Assembly: GCA_037142915.1 (NCBI GenBank)
Contig: JBAWZR010000058.1
Location: 1-5,917, forward strand
Reading direction: 5' to 3'
Source of the DNA: JBAWZR01 sp037142915
GTDB taxonomy: Bacteria; Patescibacteriota; Minisyncoccia; Moranbacterales; UBA1568
DNA: 5,917 nt
The notes under the pieces are model-generated. The model had not been told where the DNA came from. It saw only the letters and a list, made by a program, of their open reading frames with translations, and made no database searches. A program made the translations under genes and the position numbers. Position 1 is the stretch's first letter; each line of letters starts with the position of its first letter. This document shows, one piece after another, positions 5,414-5,917 of this stretch.

Positions 5414-5917
5414 TTATTTCAACAATCCCGAATACTTCGCTCGCAACTTCGAAATCTTTGGACTGATGATCGCTTGGCAATATGCCTGATCCGGATTGCG
5501 ATCAAAGTATCGCTCGTGATAACTCTCCGCCGGATAGAACATTTCCAACGGTCGGACTTCCGTCACGATCGGTTGAGCGAATATGTGCTGCTCTTCCAAG
5601 TTCGCAATAACTTTTTCCGCTGTGGTTTTCTGCTCTGGTGTCGTGAAAAATATCGCCGAACGATACTGCGTCCCGACATCGTTGCCCTGCCGATCGCGTG
5701 TCATCGGATCATGAAAAGCAAAAAATATCTCTAAAATTTGCTCGCAGGTGATTACTTCAGCATCAAATGTTACTTCGATCACCTCAACGTGCCCCGTCGT
5801 CCAAGCACTTACCTCTTCATACGACGGATTTGCGGTATTACCACCCGCATAGCCCGAATGCACAGCCAATACACCCTGTAGACGAACATAAATCGCCTCA
5901 AGACACCAGAAGCATCC
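5414..5917 (-). CDS. msrA: MsrA: peptide methionine-S-sulfoxide reductase, partial (first codons beyond right edge)
   Basis: 167 residues are visible and the frame is open at the right edge, so only the initiator and a few residues (roughly ten, by family comparison) are missing. The visible part opens with GCFWCLEA, whose first Cys is the catalytic nucleophile that reduces methionine-S-sulfoxide in proteins. SGYAGG (21-26), GHVEVIEVTFD, FHDP (68-71), RQGNDVGTQYRS (76-87) and AESYHERYF (130-138) are all family landmarks. AYCQ near the C-terminus (Cys147 visible) is a likely resolving cysteine, recycled by thioredoxin. No MsrB domain is fused downstream. An in-frame TTG at 5869 is internal, since it would remove the catalytic motif. 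It is the most upstream gene of the leftward group and ends 64 bases before the exonuclease. Confidence 0.95.
   Translation of the reverse strand, partial: GCFWCLEAIYVRLQGVLAVHSGYAGGNTANPSYEEVSAWTTGHVEVIEVTFDAEVITCEQILEIFFAFHDPMTRDRQGNDVGTQYRSAIFFTTPEQKTTAEKVIANLEEQHIFAQPIVTEVRPLEMFYPAESYHERYFDRNPDQAYCQAIISPKISKLRAKYSGLLK

Noticed and set aside
5414..5869. A 151-residue msrA starting at TTG 5869
   Set aside because: The same frame continues to the right edge and there encodes the catalytic GCFWC motif, so the TTG is an internal leucine.
1..5917. CRISPR array, insertion sequence or prophage signs
   Set aside because: No regularly spaced direct repeats, no transposase, integrase or phage genes, and no target-site duplication around the tRNA gene.

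Overview
The window is a compact stretch of bacterial chromosome with balanced base composition. It holds six protein genes, all on the minus strand, and one tRNA gene on the plus strand. Nothing in it marks a plasmid, phage or transposon. Several traits fit a Patescibacteria/CPR (Parcubacteria-like) genome: very short spacers, almost no Shine-Dalgarno sequences, a divergent FolD, a tRNA without encoded CCA, and a membrane-anchored fibronectin-like protein. That assignment is an inference from style; no marker gene settles it. The standard code fits: no TGA interrupts a reading frame, and all six visible stop codons are TAA.

Layout from the left. Positions 2-697 (minus) hold the N-terminal 232 codons of a membrane-anchored protein with a proline-rich linker and an Fn3-like domain; it continues past the left edge. 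Just upstream of it in transcription order lie parB (714-1673) and parA (1699-2484), the chromosome segregation pair. The parA leader (2485-2604) carries a REP-like hairpin, and its probable promoter interlocks with the promoter of a divergent tRNA-Leu(CAA) gene (2670-2751).

The tRNA converges on folD (2772-3644). One A/T-flanked hairpin at 2757-2788 looks able to terminate both transcripts, and the folD stop codon lies in its loop. Further upstream on the minus strand are uppP (lipid carrier recycling, 3722-4489), a stand-alone DEDDh 3'-5' exonuclease (4657-5349) and msrA (methionine sulfoxide reductase, 5414 to the right edge, lacking only its first few codons). These four genes could form one leftward transcript, but the spacers between them carry structured elements: a perfect 10-bp hairpin before folD, a pair of inverted REP-like repeats before uppP, and a nested hairpin ending in a T6 tract that touches the exonuclease start codon.

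Functionally this is housekeeping: chromosome partitioning, one-carbon metabolism, cell-wall lipid recycling, nucleic acid processing and oxidative repair. I see no convincing new multi-gene system. The more interesting signals are the dispersed hairpin repeats with a compensatory stem change, the interlocked parA/tRNA promoters, the shared terminator, the altered nucleotide-binding loop of FolD, and the T6-ATG starts without a ribosome binding site.
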